Notes under the pieces: model-generated | The model's database searches: none | Told to the model about the DNA's origin: nothing | The model's input: only the letters and a program-made list of their open reading frames with translations | Made by a program: the position numbers and the translations under genes | Shown here: in pieces, positions 34,701 through 42,727 of the stretch | How positions within the stretch are numbered: position 1 is the first letter of the stretch | Layout: the number at the start of each line of letters is the position of its first letter | NCBI RefSeq assembly: GCF_023205095.1 | Contig: NZ_CP046242.1 | Span: 1,229,001-1,293,000, forward strand | Direction: 5' to 3' | Source: Bizionia sp. M204 | GTDB taxonomy: Bacteria > Bacteroidota > Bacteroidia > Flavobacteriales > Flavobacteriaceae | Length of the DNA: 64,000 nt

Positions 34701-35631
34701 TGGTTCCTGTATTATCTTCATATAAGGATATAACATCATTATAATGAAGTGCATATGGATCATTCTTATTTTCTTTGAAATTTTGAATATATTGATTTTT
34801 AAAATCTACTAGAAATGCACCTTGTCCATAGGTGGCTATCCATAATCTATTGCGTTTATCAACTAGTAAATCTTGTATTATTAAATTATTTGGAAGCGAA
34901 AAAGATGGCTTATTTTTAAAAGGCGCAAACTGATTTTCGTTTTCCGATTTTACAAATAACCCTTTGCCAAAACTACCTAAATACATGGTGTTATTATCCG
35001 ATTTTGCTAAAGCACTAAAATTGGCTAACGACTCAATTTCTATATATTCATACCCCGTATTCTTAATTTTAAAAACACCTCCTTTTGTAGCCGCCAATAG
35101 GCTCTCCTTATCGCCTTTTATAAAATCGTAAATAGTATGATAGGCGTGTTCTGGTTTTAAAAACTGGATGGTATCTGCAGATTGAGAATTGACCTTATAT
35201 AGTCCGTTATCAAACGTTCCCATATAGAAGTTTTGCTGGTCATCTTGAAAAACGGTACTAACCGCATAATTCGTTATCACGGATTGAAAACTGTCTAGAT
35301 CCTTATTAAAAAACTGTAATTTTCCCGAATTAGCAATAGCCCATAATTTACCTGATTTATCCACATATAATTTTCCTAGTTTACTAAAGGTGGATCTCGT
35401 AACGTCTTCAAACTGAATTTTGTAATAGGAAAATTCGCGACCATTATATTTATTTAGCCCATCTTGCGTAGCGAACCACATAAAGCCAATGCTATCTTGC
35501 GCAATGCTAACAACACTATTTTGAGATAAACCTTGCTCTACAGTCAATTCCCGAAATGCCACTTGCTTGTTTGTTTGAGAATAAACAGCACAAGTTCCGA
35601 TAAAAAACAGAAGCCATTTTAAACAACTCAT
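31744..35631 (-). CDS. Hybrid two-component system regulator (propeller sensor, histidine kinase, receiver, AraC HTH)
   Basis: This 1295-residue one-protein signalling system starts with a signal peptide (about 1-19). A periplasmic sensor of many reg_prop blades follows (about 30-650, 'SIGFMWFATQDGLNKYNG' type). Next come a Y_Y_Y domain (about 670-745, 'LTFTFSALHYSQPERNQYKY') and one membrane helix (about 752-775). Then come a HisKA domain with phospho-His H806 (NISHEFRTPL), a HATPase, a receiver with D1097 (IISDIMMPEQDG) and a C-terminal AraC-type HTH ('SRTQLHRKLKAITGMTTSEF', 'IAYQVGFNSPSYFTKCFKDV'). Such HTCS proteins usually sense oligosaccharides and activate neighbouring genes. Here the neighbours are lipoproteins and small proteins, with no SusCD pair. 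Confidence 0.93.
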   Translation of the reverse strand: MSCLKWLLFFIGTCAVYSQTNKQVAFRELTVEQGLSQNSVVSIAQDSIGFMWFATQDGLNKYNGREFSYYKIQFEDVTRSTFSKLGKLYVDKSGKLWAIANSGKLQFFNKDLDSFQSVITNYAVSTVFQDDQQNFYMGTFDNGLYKVNSQSADTIQFLKPEHAYHTIYDFIKGDKESLLAATKGGVFKIKNTGYEYIEIESLANFSALAKSDNNTMYLGSFGKGLFVKSENENQFAPFKNKPSFSLPNNLIIQDLLVDKRNRLWIATYGQGAFLVDFKNQYIQNFKENKNDPYALHYNDVISLYEDNTGTIWLGTDGAGLSYYDEFLIKFNVLTNDQVPQNVHVDVIRAITVDDKNNMWLGTSGKGLTVVNTKNQTFYTYTAANSNLLGDRIMSLYYDKGNLWIGHQTYGLQKMDASGKITSFQETEQFTIWKILKDRSNNLWLATRDHGFVQFNEKHGITKQINAENTILETNNIRTMVLGEPGIFWIGTETDGLYKFYKNTDSLVKVDKISDKIKSLFYHDSILWVGTNGNGLKSFNTKRNTFNTYSTNNGLLNDVIYGILPGNNDFLWLSSNKGITKLKMEGGEISEIENYDNYDGLQAYEFNTGASYKHSNGILYFGGLEGLNWFNPNQLELNPIKPKTIITNLEVFNKPVALIDNQEFKHDKNTLTFTFSALHYSQPERNQYKYQLINNDANWINSGNSNVAHYTNLPPNVYQFQVISSNYDGVWNTTPATYIFTILDPWYATNLAKTMYVFLIIILLYILYLYLKWRWNVKNQLRLEQVETIRLKKLDEFKTKLYTNISHEFRTPLTLISGPIDNQLAKPELSKTDKKELTLVKQNATRLLNLVNQMLDLSMIDSGQIKLKVSQGNLTILLKQIVSAFQYKAKHKNINIEYKILDLKDVWFDTDIIEKVTSNLLSNAIKYAPKHSDIIFQASNQEGVLVLSIINTSNHVGKEDLNKLFQRFYQNNELSDGVGVGLALVRDLVTLSKGSIIANNLESDRIQFTVSLPLNKDAFTKDERQVSHEPENFNSDLNASIAEFKTDKPSLLIVEDELDIRSFIVSVFANNYQIIEASNGKIGIEKARKHLPDLIISDIMMPEQDGITLCHDIKTNALTSHIPVILLTAKVGDANEIEGIKTGADAYVTKPFSSEKLKIRVEKLIESRFKLQKHFSNTLTINPELAITSTETEFLKRLQTTLDQHITNPDFNSEGLSKQIQISRTQLHRKLKAITGMTTSEFLRSQRLKLSLELLKTSDATMAEIAYQVGFNSPSYFTKCFKDVYGCTPNEYLLNI

Positions 35632-35774
35632 TTTGATTAAATTAACTATTAAAGTACTAAATGTTTTTGATTGCTTATTGAAACCTGATATATTTATTTT
35701 AAATTGATTTATTTATGTGAATTTATAAATTGGCTGTTACGCTTTTAACATAATCCACGACACCATTAAAAGCA

Positions 35775-35821
35775 AAAAAGGAGAGCAACGCTTCGTTTAA
35801 TGTAAGCATCTTCTCCTTTTT
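35775..35821 (-). terminator. Hairpin downstream of the DUF4870-like gene
   Basis: The stem AAAAAGGAGA / TCTCCTTTTT has a 27-base loop that contains a second small stem (GCTT/AAGC). The A run on the left is a T tract for the minus-strand gene ending at 35910. Confidence 0.55.
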
Positions 35822-35909
35822 AAAACCAATTAAAACTATTTTAATAATTTTGTTTTGAGTGTCGTTTTAAATGAATTTTTTGAAATTCTAGTTCAAAATA
35901 AAAGTCGAC

Positions 35910-36284
35910 TTATAAGTTTTTAAACCATTCTTCGTATTTATTTCCTAAAATAGGAAGCGGTTTTTGTTTCTCGTTAATGGCATTCATCAAACCCGAAATC
36001 CACATAAAAATAATTACAAAAAAGCCAATTACACTAATTAACCAACCTAAAATAGGTATCATACCAATAACACCTATTGCTAAACCTGTTAGGGCTAACC
36101 CTAATGATTGTGTAATATGGTACTTGGCAAATTTGTTCTTCTTGTCATTATTCATTACAAAAGCAATTACTAATCCTATAACCGTTAAATAGGCAATAAT
36201 AGCCATGGATTTACCTTCGGTTATTTCAGATTTTGTACTTGTTGTTGCTACTGTTGCTTCTGCTGTTGGTTCTGATGTTTTCAT
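35910..36284 (-). CDS. DUF4870/Tic20-like small membrane protein
   Basis: This 124-residue protein has a Thr/Ala-rich N-terminal tail followed by about three membrane helices (about 27-45, 60-80, 85-103). The helix pattern 'SMAIIAYLTVIGLVIAFVMN', 'KFAKYHITQSLGLAL', 'LPILGNKYEEWFKNL' is that of the DUF4870 family, whose role is unknown. It probably resides in the inner membrane. It is monocistronic, with a hairpin downstream. Confidence 0.75.
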   Translation of the reverse strand: MKTSEPTAEATVATTSTKSEITEGKSMAIIAYLTVIGLVIAFVMNNDKKNKFAKYHITQSLGLALTGLAIGVIGMIPILGWLISVIGFFVIIFMWISGLMNAINEKQKPLPILGNKYEEWFKNL

Positions 36285-36453
36285 GGGATATAAATTTTAT
36301 AATTGATAACTACGTATTTATGTAAACATTTATAAAAGGTTAACAGAATGAGGTGAAAAGTTTAAAAGAATTCCAAAAATTATTAGTCAAAGAGTCTTAA
36401 TAAGTAATTACACTATTAATGAATGATTAACCACCAAGTATGCATTATAAAAA

Positions 36454-36491
36454 AACAACTTTAAAGAATTTATAAGTTCTTTAAAGTTGTT
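36454..36491 (-). terminator. Terminator of the 36542-37363 lipoprotein gene
   Basis: A 15-bp stem AACAACTTTAAAGAA / TTCTTTAAAGTTGTT has an 8-base loop. The A run at 36449-36455 forms the minus-strand T tract. It lies about 50 bp past the stop codon. Confidence 0.8.
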
Positions 36492-36541
36492 AAAAAGTAG
36501 AATTAAATAAGCTTCCAAAGTATCTTCAATATATCCTTATG

Positions 36542-37363
36542 TTATGGTAGATATGTTAAGATCTTGTTTGGATATGCATCCATAGCGCTTTGAATAGTGC
36601 TAAAACAACAAGCAGCACCACAGGAGTCATAAAAGCGAATAAAATAGTCGCCACTATCCCTAATAGTTATAATACCATCGCCTGGTGGTAATTCCCCTAA
36701 TTTTAAATTAATGCTCCCTCCTTCTTGACCTGAAATAGCGCCTAATCCATTATACCAATTTCCTTCAAGTTTTACCTCTGTTGATGTGTGCACTAATAGC
36801 GCTCTTATGGAATTCTCCTCATTGTCATTTATAAAAGTATAACTTGCTGTAAGTTCATTGTTATTTATTTCCCAAGATCCATTGGCAAGTATATCCTCAC
36901 CTTTCATATATTTTACGCCTAAAGAACCGTTTGGGCTAAAATGGAGTTCATAGGAACAGGTTCCTTCAAATTTATGCGTAAAATTACCGTGGAATTTATT
37001 TTGTAAAATAAGATTTACACTTTTCTGCCCAGTACTATTTGCTATAATAACTTGAATAGCGTGATTACCTTGTGGTAGAGATTTCGTCCAACTTAAAATG
37101 CCTGTATTTGCATTTATGCTTAATCCATCTAAAGGTGTCACCAAAGAAAAAGTACCTACATCACCATTCCAAGTAATATTTGGTGCTGCAGAATTTCCTG
37201 CTTCAAAAAAAGTAGCACTTATTGTTGAACTAGGGTAATTAACTATTGGCTCATTAACATTTGGAGTACTAGTGGCTGAATCATCATCTGAACTACATGC
37301 TGTAGCAAAAATAAAAAATAGCAACATTGATACGTGCTTAATTTTTGTAGTTGTTTTTTTCAT
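36542..37363 (-). CDS. Lipoprotein with putative Ig-like domain
   Basis: This 273-residue protein has a lipobox 'LLFFIFATACSSDDD' (Cys about 23) with acidic residues after it, suggesting outer-membrane surface placement. Residues ~45-115 resemble a cadherin/putative-Ig fold ('LDGLSINANTGILSWTKSLP', 'GNHAIQVIIANSTG'). The rest is a lipocalin-like beta domain ('KYMKGEDILANGSWEINNNE'). The C-terminus has a clustered Cys motif, 'DSCGAACCFS', that could form disulfides. No family is recognised with confidence. Confidence 0.65.
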   Translation of the reverse strand: MKKTTTKIKHVSMLLFFIFATACSSDDDSATSTPNVNEPIVNYPSSTISATFFEAGNSAAPNITWNGDVGTFSLVTPLDGLSINANTGILSWTKSLPQGNHAIQVIIANSTGQKSVNLILQNKFHGNFTHKFEGTCSYELHFSPNGSLGVKYMKGEDILANGSWEINNNELTASYTFINDNEENSIRALLVHTSTEVKLEGNWYNGLGAISGQEGGSINLKLGELPPGDGIITIRDSGDYFIRFYDSCGAACCFSTIQSAMDAYPNKILTYLP

Positions 37364-37494
37364 AATTAATGTTTAAAAAATTTATTCGATTATAATTACC
37401 TCTTTGTGTAAGTTGTTTTAACAAGTAAACAAACTTTATGAAAATTATATTTAGATGTAATTTTCTTAAGCCTAATCCAAAAGCGTAAAAACCA

Positions 37495-37547
37495 AAAAGC
37501 AACCTTACAGTTAATTCATGGTTATGAACTTTTTAAAGGTTGCTTTT
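37495..37547 (-). terminator. Hairpin downstream of the DegT-type aminotransferase gene
   Basis: The stem AAAAGCAACCTT / AAGGTTGCTTTT (12 bp) has a long loop (about 29 bases). It lies 22 bp past the stop codon at 37570, with A/T runs at both ends. Confidence 0.65.
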
Positions 37548-37569
37548 AAATATGTTATTTGCCTAATGC

Positions 37570-38763
37570 TTACAAGGCTTCCAAAATGGCTTTTTTCATT
37601 TTTTCAGCACGTTCTCGAACTTGGTCTTCTGTCCACGATAACTTAATTAAACACGATATATTTCTTGCTATGTAGTGATCTGATTGCTCAAAAGTTTTTG
37701 TTTGAAGATACTTCAAACCTTCCTTAACTTCAGGAGAAATAGGATATAAAGATTTTATATCTTTTAAATGATCCCATTTTCTGATGTAATGCCAATTGTT
37801 ATCAAAGTAGTGAAAGCACGCATCAACTCCTGATTTTTTGAATGCTTTTGAAGCGTTTCTTGCTGCCTCCAAGTCTGGTAAAAAGAAATTTAAAAAGCCA
37901 TAACTTTCTTCACCACCTTCAGGAACGGTTCTAAATGTAATTTCTGGAATTACCGATAGTGCTTCACGTAAAATGGTATAATATTTTTTTTGAATGGTAA
38001 CAAAATCATATAGACGTCTTGCTTGAGCCAATCCTACAGCAGCCTGTAATTCTGAAATTCTAAAATTATACCCTAAAAATGGATGCGTTTCTGCACCGCG
38101 ATCCATACCTTCATGATCGTGACCATGGTCTGTATAATGATCCGCATGTTTAAAATAGGTGTCATTATTAGTAATTACGGCTCCACCTTCACCACAAGTT
38201 ATTGTTTTTACAAAATCGAATGAAAAACACCCTACATCTCCAATACTACCCAATGGTTTTCCTTTGTACGAACCACCTATGGCTTGGCAAGCATCTTCTA
38301 TCAATAATAAATTATGTTTTTTACAAATTGCTTGTAAAGCATTCAAATCTGCCATACTACCACACATGTGAACAGGCATAATGGCTTTTGTTTTCGGTGT
38401 TATAGCAGCTTCCACTGCTTTGGGATCCAGCGTTAAGGTATCATCTATATCCACTAAAACTGGAATGGCCCCTAACATTATAATGGCCTCAAAGCTTGCT
38501 ACGAATGTAAAAGTTGGCATAATAACTTCATCTCCAGCTCCAACACCCGTAATTGCCATAGCAACGGAAACAGCAGCTGTACCACTTGATACTAATTGGG
38601 CATGATTTACTTGCAATTTTTCTTGAAGTTCGGCCTCCAATTCTTTAGCTTTCCAATGTCCATTTCGCATACCGTCAAAACCGTAACGCATTAAAACACC
38701 ACTGTCTAAAACGTCATTTACTTCTTTGCGTTCTGCACTTCCAAATAATTCAAATCCTGGCAT
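37570..38763 (-). CDS. DegT/DnrJ/EryC1/StrS-family PLP aminotransferase
   Basis: This 397-residue enzyme has an N-terminal 'VSSGTAAVSVAM' and the PLP-contacting 'LLIEDACQAIGGSYKGKPLG'. The Schiff-base Lys K186 is in 'FSFDFVKTITCGEGGAV'. The family transfers amino groups to nucleotide-linked keto sugars for surface polysaccharides or antibiotics. The C-terminal half (about 210-397) is also of the family. No other sugar genes are adjacent, so the substrate is open. Transcribed alone, with the nitroreductase gene 28 bp upstream on the same strand, so a two-gene operon is possible. Confidence 0.88.
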   Translation of the reverse strand: MPGFELFGSAERKEVNDVLDSGVLMRYGFDGMRNGHWKAKELEAELQEKLQVNHAQLVSSGTAAVSVAMAITGVGAGDEVIMPTFTFVASFEAIIMLGAIPVLVDIDDTLTLDPKAVEAAITPKTKAIMPVHMCGSMADLNALQAICKKHNLLLIEDACQAIGGSYKGKPLGSIGDVGCFSFDFVKTITCGEGGAVITNNDTYFKHADHYTDHGHDHEGMDRGAETHPFLGYNFRISELQAAVGLAQARRLYDFVTIQKKYYTILREALSVIPEITFRTVPEGGEESYGFLNFFLPDLEAARNASKAFKKSGVDACFHYFDNNWHYIRKWDHLKDIKSLYPISPEVKEGLKYLQTKTFEQSDHYIARNISCLIKLSWTEDQVRERAEKMKKAILEAL

Positions 38764-38791
38764 AATACATATATTTTTTGATGTTCTAAAA

Positions 38792-39421
38792 CTACAACTC
38801 TATAATACTATCTGCAATGGGTTTACGGACTTTTTTAAAATCAGCAAACATATCATTTTCTGCACGATACCCTATTGGTAATAATAAAACCGACTTCAAA
38901 CCTTTTTGACTCAAACCTAATAAATCATCACAAGCTTTTGGATTAAAACCTTCCATTGGACAAGCGTCAATACCTTCCATAGCGCAGACTGTCAAAAGGT
39001 TTCCCATAGCCAAATACGATTGGTTTGTTGCCCATGCCTCTATTTGCTCTTGAGGTTTCTTTTCAAAGTCTGAAATTAGGAAATCTTGAAACGGTTGCAA
39101 TATGGCTTTTGGTGTTTGTCGAATGTTATGAACCCGATTAAAATATTCAGTTACAAAATCTTCATCAATTTCGGTTTGAATACAAAATATTAAAACATGT
39201 GATGCTTGTTCTATGTTTTTCTGGTTCATTGCCACTGAAACCAAGTCTTTCTGCAACTGATTATTGCTAACAATGACTAATTTTATGGGTTGTAACCCAT
39301 AAGAAGTAGCCGTTAAATTAAAAGCTTGTTTAATTACCTCTAATTTTTCCGATGCTACTTTTTTATTAATATCAAACGCTTTTGTGGCATAACGCCATTG
39401 TAAATGCTCAATAGTGCTCAT
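38792..39421 (-). CDS. Nitroreductase-family NAD(P)H oxidoreductase
   Basis: This 209-residue flavoprotein has the NfsB-like opening 'LQWRYATKAFDINKKV' and 'TATSYGLQPIKLVIVSNN'. The FMN-binding later segment reads 'GIDACPMEGFNPKACDDLLG', and 'LLPIGYRAENDMFADFKKVR' lies near the end. Members reduce nitroaromatics, quinones or flavins with NAD(P)H in the cytoplasm. It is complete in length. It lies 28 bp upstream of the aminotransferase gene. Confidence 0.88.
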   Translation of the reverse strand: MSTIEHLQWRYATKAFDINKKVASEKLEVIKQAFNLTATSYGLQPIKLVIVSNNQLQKDLVSVAMNQKNIEQASHVLIFCIQTEIDEDFVTEYFNRVHNIRQTPKAILQPFQDFLISDFEKKPQEQIEAWATNQSYLAMGNLLTVCAMEGIDACPMEGFNPKACDDLLGLSQKGLKSVLLLPIGYRAENDMFADFKKVRKPIADSIIEL

Positions 39422-39531
39422 AATTACTTCATTGTTTTTGCAAAAATAAGGTAAGTGGGTGTCAACAACTAACAGAAAATAAATTTATTAGCAAGATTTT
39501 TAAAAATGTTTTAAAATTTTCAGTTTTTTTC

Positions 39532-39563
39532 TTTGAAAGAATGAAAAAAGGGTTCTATATTTG
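39532..39563 (+). promoter_or_regulatory. Promoter of tRNA-Ser
   Basis: TTTG at 39532-39535, a 20-bp spacer and TATATTTG at 39556-39563 form a canonical Bacteroidota promoter. It lies 36 bp before the tRNA. Confidence 0.75.
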
Positions 39564-39599
39564 CACCCGCAATCAGGATATACCTGATACGGCGCTCAA

Positions 39600-39684
39600 G
39601 GAGAAATGGCAGAGCGGTCGAATGCGGCAGTCTTGAAAACTGTTGAGGGTCACACCTCCGGGGGTTCGAATCCCTCTTTCTCCG
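39600..39684 (+). tRNA. tRNA-Ser (anticodon UGA)
   Basis: The acceptor stem is GGAGAAA / TTTCTCC with discriminator G at 39684. The D arm is GCAGAGCGGTCGAATGC. The anticodon stem CAGT/ACTG has loop CTTGAAA (anticodon TGA at 39634-39636). A long variable arm is typical of tRNA-Ser, and the T arm GGGGGTTCGAATCCCTC completes the cloverleaf. CCA is not encoded. Its 3' end borders the integrase-bearing island, so it is the likely attachment site. Confidence 0.95.
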
Positions 39685-39707
39685 CTAGGAATAGCACAAA
39701 TTCCACC

Positions 39708-39741
39708 AAAACCCTATAAACACTATGTCTATAGGGTTTTT
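39708..39741 (+). terminator. Terminator of tRNA-Ser
   Basis: The stem AAAACCCTATA / TATAGGGTTTT (11 bp) has an 11-base loop and is followed by T. It starts 23 bp after the tRNA. Confidence 0.8.
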
Positions 39742-39794
39742 ACTTTTCCCGAAATATCAAAATAGACCATCTAATAACATCCTATAGGTGCACC

Positions 39795-39835
39795 ATTCGG
39801 TTCACTATCAAATAATCTTAAACAGTGAACCGAAT
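39795..39835. repeat. 12-bp inverted repeat, candidate recombinase or regulator binding site
   Basis: ATTCGGTTCACT at 39795-39806 and its perfect inverse AGTGAACCGAAT at 39824-39835 are separated by 17 bp. The same 9-mer AGTGAACCG occurs a third time at 39915-39923, directly against the integrase start codon. The rest of the gap 39742-39923 shows only the promoter-like element below. Confidence 0.7.
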
Positions 39836-39862
39836 TTCACCAAACACCCCTAATTACAATGG

Positions 39863-39892
39863 TTTACAATAGGAAATACGTTATTAATTTTG
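39863..39892 (+). promoter_or_regulatory. Candidate promoter of the integrase gene
   Basis: TTTA at 39863-39866, an 18-bp spacer and TAATTTTG at 39885-39892 (fits TAnnTTTG) lie 31 bp before the start codon. AGTGAACCG at 39915-39923 lies in the leader and could be an operator. Confidence 0.45.
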
Positions 39893-39923
39893 TATTTTTA
39901 TAAGGCATTTATAGAGTGAACCG

Positions 39924-41168
39924 ATGTACAATACCTTTTCCATATTATTCTTTCTTCAAAAAAATAGAGTTACTCCTGACGGTAAAGCTCCTATATACTG
40001 TCGAATCACAGTAAATGGAAAAAGAGCTCAAACCACTATTCAACGTAAAGTATTATTGGAAAAATGGGATAGTTCCAACGGTAAAGTTATAGGTACTTCT
40101 GCAGAATCCAAAGCAATCAATAAGTACATAGATGACGTTAGGTACAAACTAAACAAAATCCATGAACGCCTTTTAGATATTAATAAACCATTCACAGCAA
40201 TGGCTATTAAGAATCGTTATACTGGAAAGGACCAGGTTACTAAAATGCTCTTAGTAATATTCCAGGCCCATAATGACGAAGTAAACAGCTTAATAGGTAA
40301 AGACTTTGCTCCTGGCACTGCCGAACGCTATCGCACCACCAAAAAACATGTACAAGAGTATATCCAAAAAGAATACATGGTTGATGATATTCCAATAAAA
40401 AATGTAGACCATAAGTTCATTACCGGTTTAGAGTACTATTTAAAAACCGTACGAAAATGCAGTCATAACACAGCAATCAAATACATCACCAATTTCAAGA
40501 AAATTATCCGAATTGCCTACGCTAACGATTGGATAACCAAAGACCCTTTCCTACATTGGAAAGCAAAATTAAAAACCATCGATCGTGAATTCCTGTCGAA
40601 AGAAGAGCTTCAAACCGTTATAGACAAAGAATTCGAAATCCCTAGATTGGAATTAGTGAAAGACATATTTATCTTTAGCTGCTTCACAGGACTTGCTTAT
40701 ATTGATGTCAAACAACTCTCGAAAAATGATATAGTAATAGGTATTGATGGAGAGCATTGGATTAAAACGAAAAGAGCAAAGACGCATACGCGAAGTAATA
40801 TTCCTTTATTACCAATACCGGCCGATATTGTCAGAAAGTATGAAGAACACCCACAAGTTATAAACACCCATAAGTTACTTCCTATATTAAGCAATCAAAA
40901 AATGAACTCGTATTTAAAAACGATTGCAGACAGTTGTGCAATCAACAAAAACCTAACCTACCATTTAGCCAGGCACACCTTTGCTACAACCGTAACCTTA
41001 ACAAATGGAGTTCCTATTGAATCTGTTAGTAAAATGCTTGGGCATAAATCACTCAAAACAACGCAACACTACGCCAAAATTTTAGATAGAAAAGTAAGTG
41101 CCGACATGAGCGTCTTAAAATCAATTTTAAGTAAAGAAGAAGCAAGGGTTAAGGAAGCAAAAAACTAG
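39924..41168 (+). CDS. Tyrosine recombinase (integrase) of the genomic island
   Basis: This 414-residue protein has an N-terminal arm-binding domain ('FFLQKNRVTPDGKAPIYCRI', typical of Bacteroidota element integrases), a SAM-like core-binding domain (about 105-205) and a catalytic domain. H-x-x-R is seen in 'YHLARHTFATT', the second His in 'KMLGHKSLKTT', and the nucleophile Y383 in 'QHYAKI'. The first catalytic Arg is not where expected (FTGLAYIDV), a feature also known for IntDOT of CTnDOT. It sits 239 bp from the tRNA-Ser 3' end and is almost certainly the enzyme that inserted the island there. Confidence 0.92.
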   Translation: MYNTFSILFFLQKNRVTPDGKAPIYCRITVNGKRAQTTIQRKVLLEKWDSSNGKVIGTSAESKAINKYIDDVRYKLNKIHERLLDINKPFTAMAIKNRYTGKDQVTKMLLVIFQAHNDEVNSLIGKDFAPGTAERYRTTKKHVQEYIQKEYMVDDIPIKNVDHKFITGLEYYLKTVRKCSHNTAIKYITNFKKIIRIAYANDWITKDPFLHWKAKLKTIDREFLSKEELQTVIDKEFEIPRLELVKDIFIFSCFTGLAYIDVKQLSKNDIVIGIDGEHWIKTKRAKTHTRSNIPLLPIPADIVRKYEEHPQVINTHKLLPILSNQKMNSYLKTIADSCAINKNLTYHLARHTFATTVTLTNGVPIESVSKMLGHKSLKTTQHYAKILDRKVSADMSVLKSILSKEEARVKEAKN

Positions 41169-41240
41169 GTAAAACACTCACTTTTATCCATTTACATTAA
41201 ATTTGGTATATTTATATTCCCAACCCAAATCGCATCATTT

Positions 41241-42083
41241 ATGGATAAGATTAACACCCTTGTTGATGAATATCAAATAAAAATCATCAATTTCCATCAA
41301 GACAACCTAAATGAAATAGCTAATTTAAGGCTCCTCATTAACTTAAGCAGCGAATATCTTCAGCTATTAAGATTATCCGTTAGACAAAGGGGGTTCATTT
41401 CTGAATCAGATGAAATAAGCTTCTTTAAAAACCTAAAACCTATTGTCAGTGGCCATTTAAAGTACTTCTCTCATGTTCACACCTATTTAATGAATCGCCC
41501 CAAGGTAAGTACCTCCAGACAGCGAAAATACATTCATCTCATTTTAGATAAGTTCGAAGCACATAAATCAAGTGAGTTAGAATTCGTAAAATACTACAGA
41601 CATAAATCTACAAGGTACGATCATATATATTTTGTTAGGGGTTTAAATAGTATTGACATAACAAATAACATAAATCATTTTATCGACCCTGAATTCTCAA
41701 CAAGTCATGATGATAAAGTGGCGAAAATTATGGCTTACGACTTACTAGTAACTTATTACAAAAACGAACTTATAAAATTAAAATCTCAAAAAAGAATATC
41801 TTCTAGACATACACCTCCGTTATTAACTCAAACCTTTTCGTGGACAGCTTCCAAAACAGATTTAGTAGAATTAATGTATGCCATTAATGCCACGGGTGCC
41901 GTTCAAAATGGTAATATAGATTTAAAAGTTCTAGCCGAAATCTGTGAATCACTTTTTAACATTAAGCTAGGGAATTTCTACAAAACTTACGGAGAGATTA
42001 AAGCACGTGAAGGAGCCCGTACAAAGTTTTTAGATTCCTTGCGGTTATCACTAATAAAGAAAATGGACGAAGACAATAATTAA
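41241..42083 (+). CDS. RteC-like protein
   Basis: This 280-residue protein is rich in helices with no signal peptide. The segment 'KIMAYDLLVTYYKNELIKLK' and the C-terminal 'FSWTASKTDLVELMYAINAT', 'GAVQNGNIDLKVLAEICESL', 'FYKTYGEIKAREGARTKFLD' are those of the RteC family. RteC of CTnDOT activates excision genes in response to the RteAB system. Here it follows the integrase by 72 bp and may control excision of this island. No rteA/rteB genes are visible. Confidence 0.82.
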   Translation: MDKINTLVDEYQIKIINFHQDNLNEIANLRLLINLSSEYLQLLRLSVRQRGFISESDEISFFKNLKPIVSGHLKYFSHVHTYLMNRPKVSTSRQRKYIHLILDKFEAHKSSELEFVKYYRHKSTRYDHIYFVRGLNSIDITNNINHFIDPEFSTSHDDKVAKIMAYDLLVTYYKNELIKLKSQKRISSRHTPPLLTQTFSWTASKTDLVELMYAINATGAVQNGNIDLKVLAEICESLFNIKLGNFYKTYGEIKAREGARTKFLDSLRLSLIKKMDEDNN

Positions 42084-42351
42084 GCACAAACCCCTCATTA
42101 ACTTTCATTTTCACGTTATAACTATGCGTTTAACATACCCGCTCCGATTCCTTCTCACCTATGTTAATAAAACGTTAAATTCTTTCGGTATACGTTCGGT
42201 ACTAACGAAGAAATATCAACAAATTACTCCAAATTTGTTTTACGATGGCCAGATTAATAGCAGCCATCATCTAAAGCGAAAGCTCATGATGATGGCTTTA
42301 TTAAAGAACCCTGGTTAACATAAAGACAAGCACTAATTAAATAACATCATT

Positions 42352-42621
42352 ATGCCAACAACAATCCTTACCACCGACGATCTCTATCAATTTAAAATGG
42401 AATTATTCGACGAGATGAAATCTCTTCTTTCCAATGCCCAACCTTCAAAGAAGTACTTAAGGTCAACAGAAGTCATGAAGCTTCTACAAGTAAGCCCAGG
42501 AACGCTTCAAAACCTCCGTGTCAATGGTACCATCCCTTACACAAAATTAGGAGGTATTATTTATTATGACCAAGAAGACATTAACAAGGTTCTCGAAGAT
42601 AACCGCATGCATCACGTTTAA
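42352..42621 (+). CDS. Helix-turn-helix (MerR/excisionase-type) DNA-binding protein
   Basis: This 89-residue protein has a helix-turn-helix in 'KKYLRSTEVMKLLQVSPGTL' and the wing 'NLRVNGTIPYTKLGGIIYYD', the usual pattern of excisionase/HTH_17 proteins. It is preceded by a short coiled region. In islands of this type such a protein serves as recombination directionality factor or regulator. It lies between the RteC-like gene and the replication-type gene, all on the plus strand. The 268 bp before it contain no convincing gene. Confidence 0.8.
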   Translation: MPTTILTTDDLYQFKMELFDEMKSLLSNAQPSKKYLRSTEVMKLLQVSPGTLQNLRVNGTIPYTKLGGIIYYDQEDINKVLEDNRMHHV

Positions 42622-42727
42622 TCACAAATCCCGTGATTGCCGCGACATCTATTTAGTTTATACCAACAACCATTAAACTGGCTTTAAGCCGCATTATGGA
42701 ATGCATAAAATTTAAGATTAAATCAAC

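Noticed and set aside
42124-42318. 64-codon plus-strand frame between the RteC-like and HTH genes
   Set aside because: The composition is unlike its neighbours, no domain is seen, and it could be chance in a 268-bp gap.
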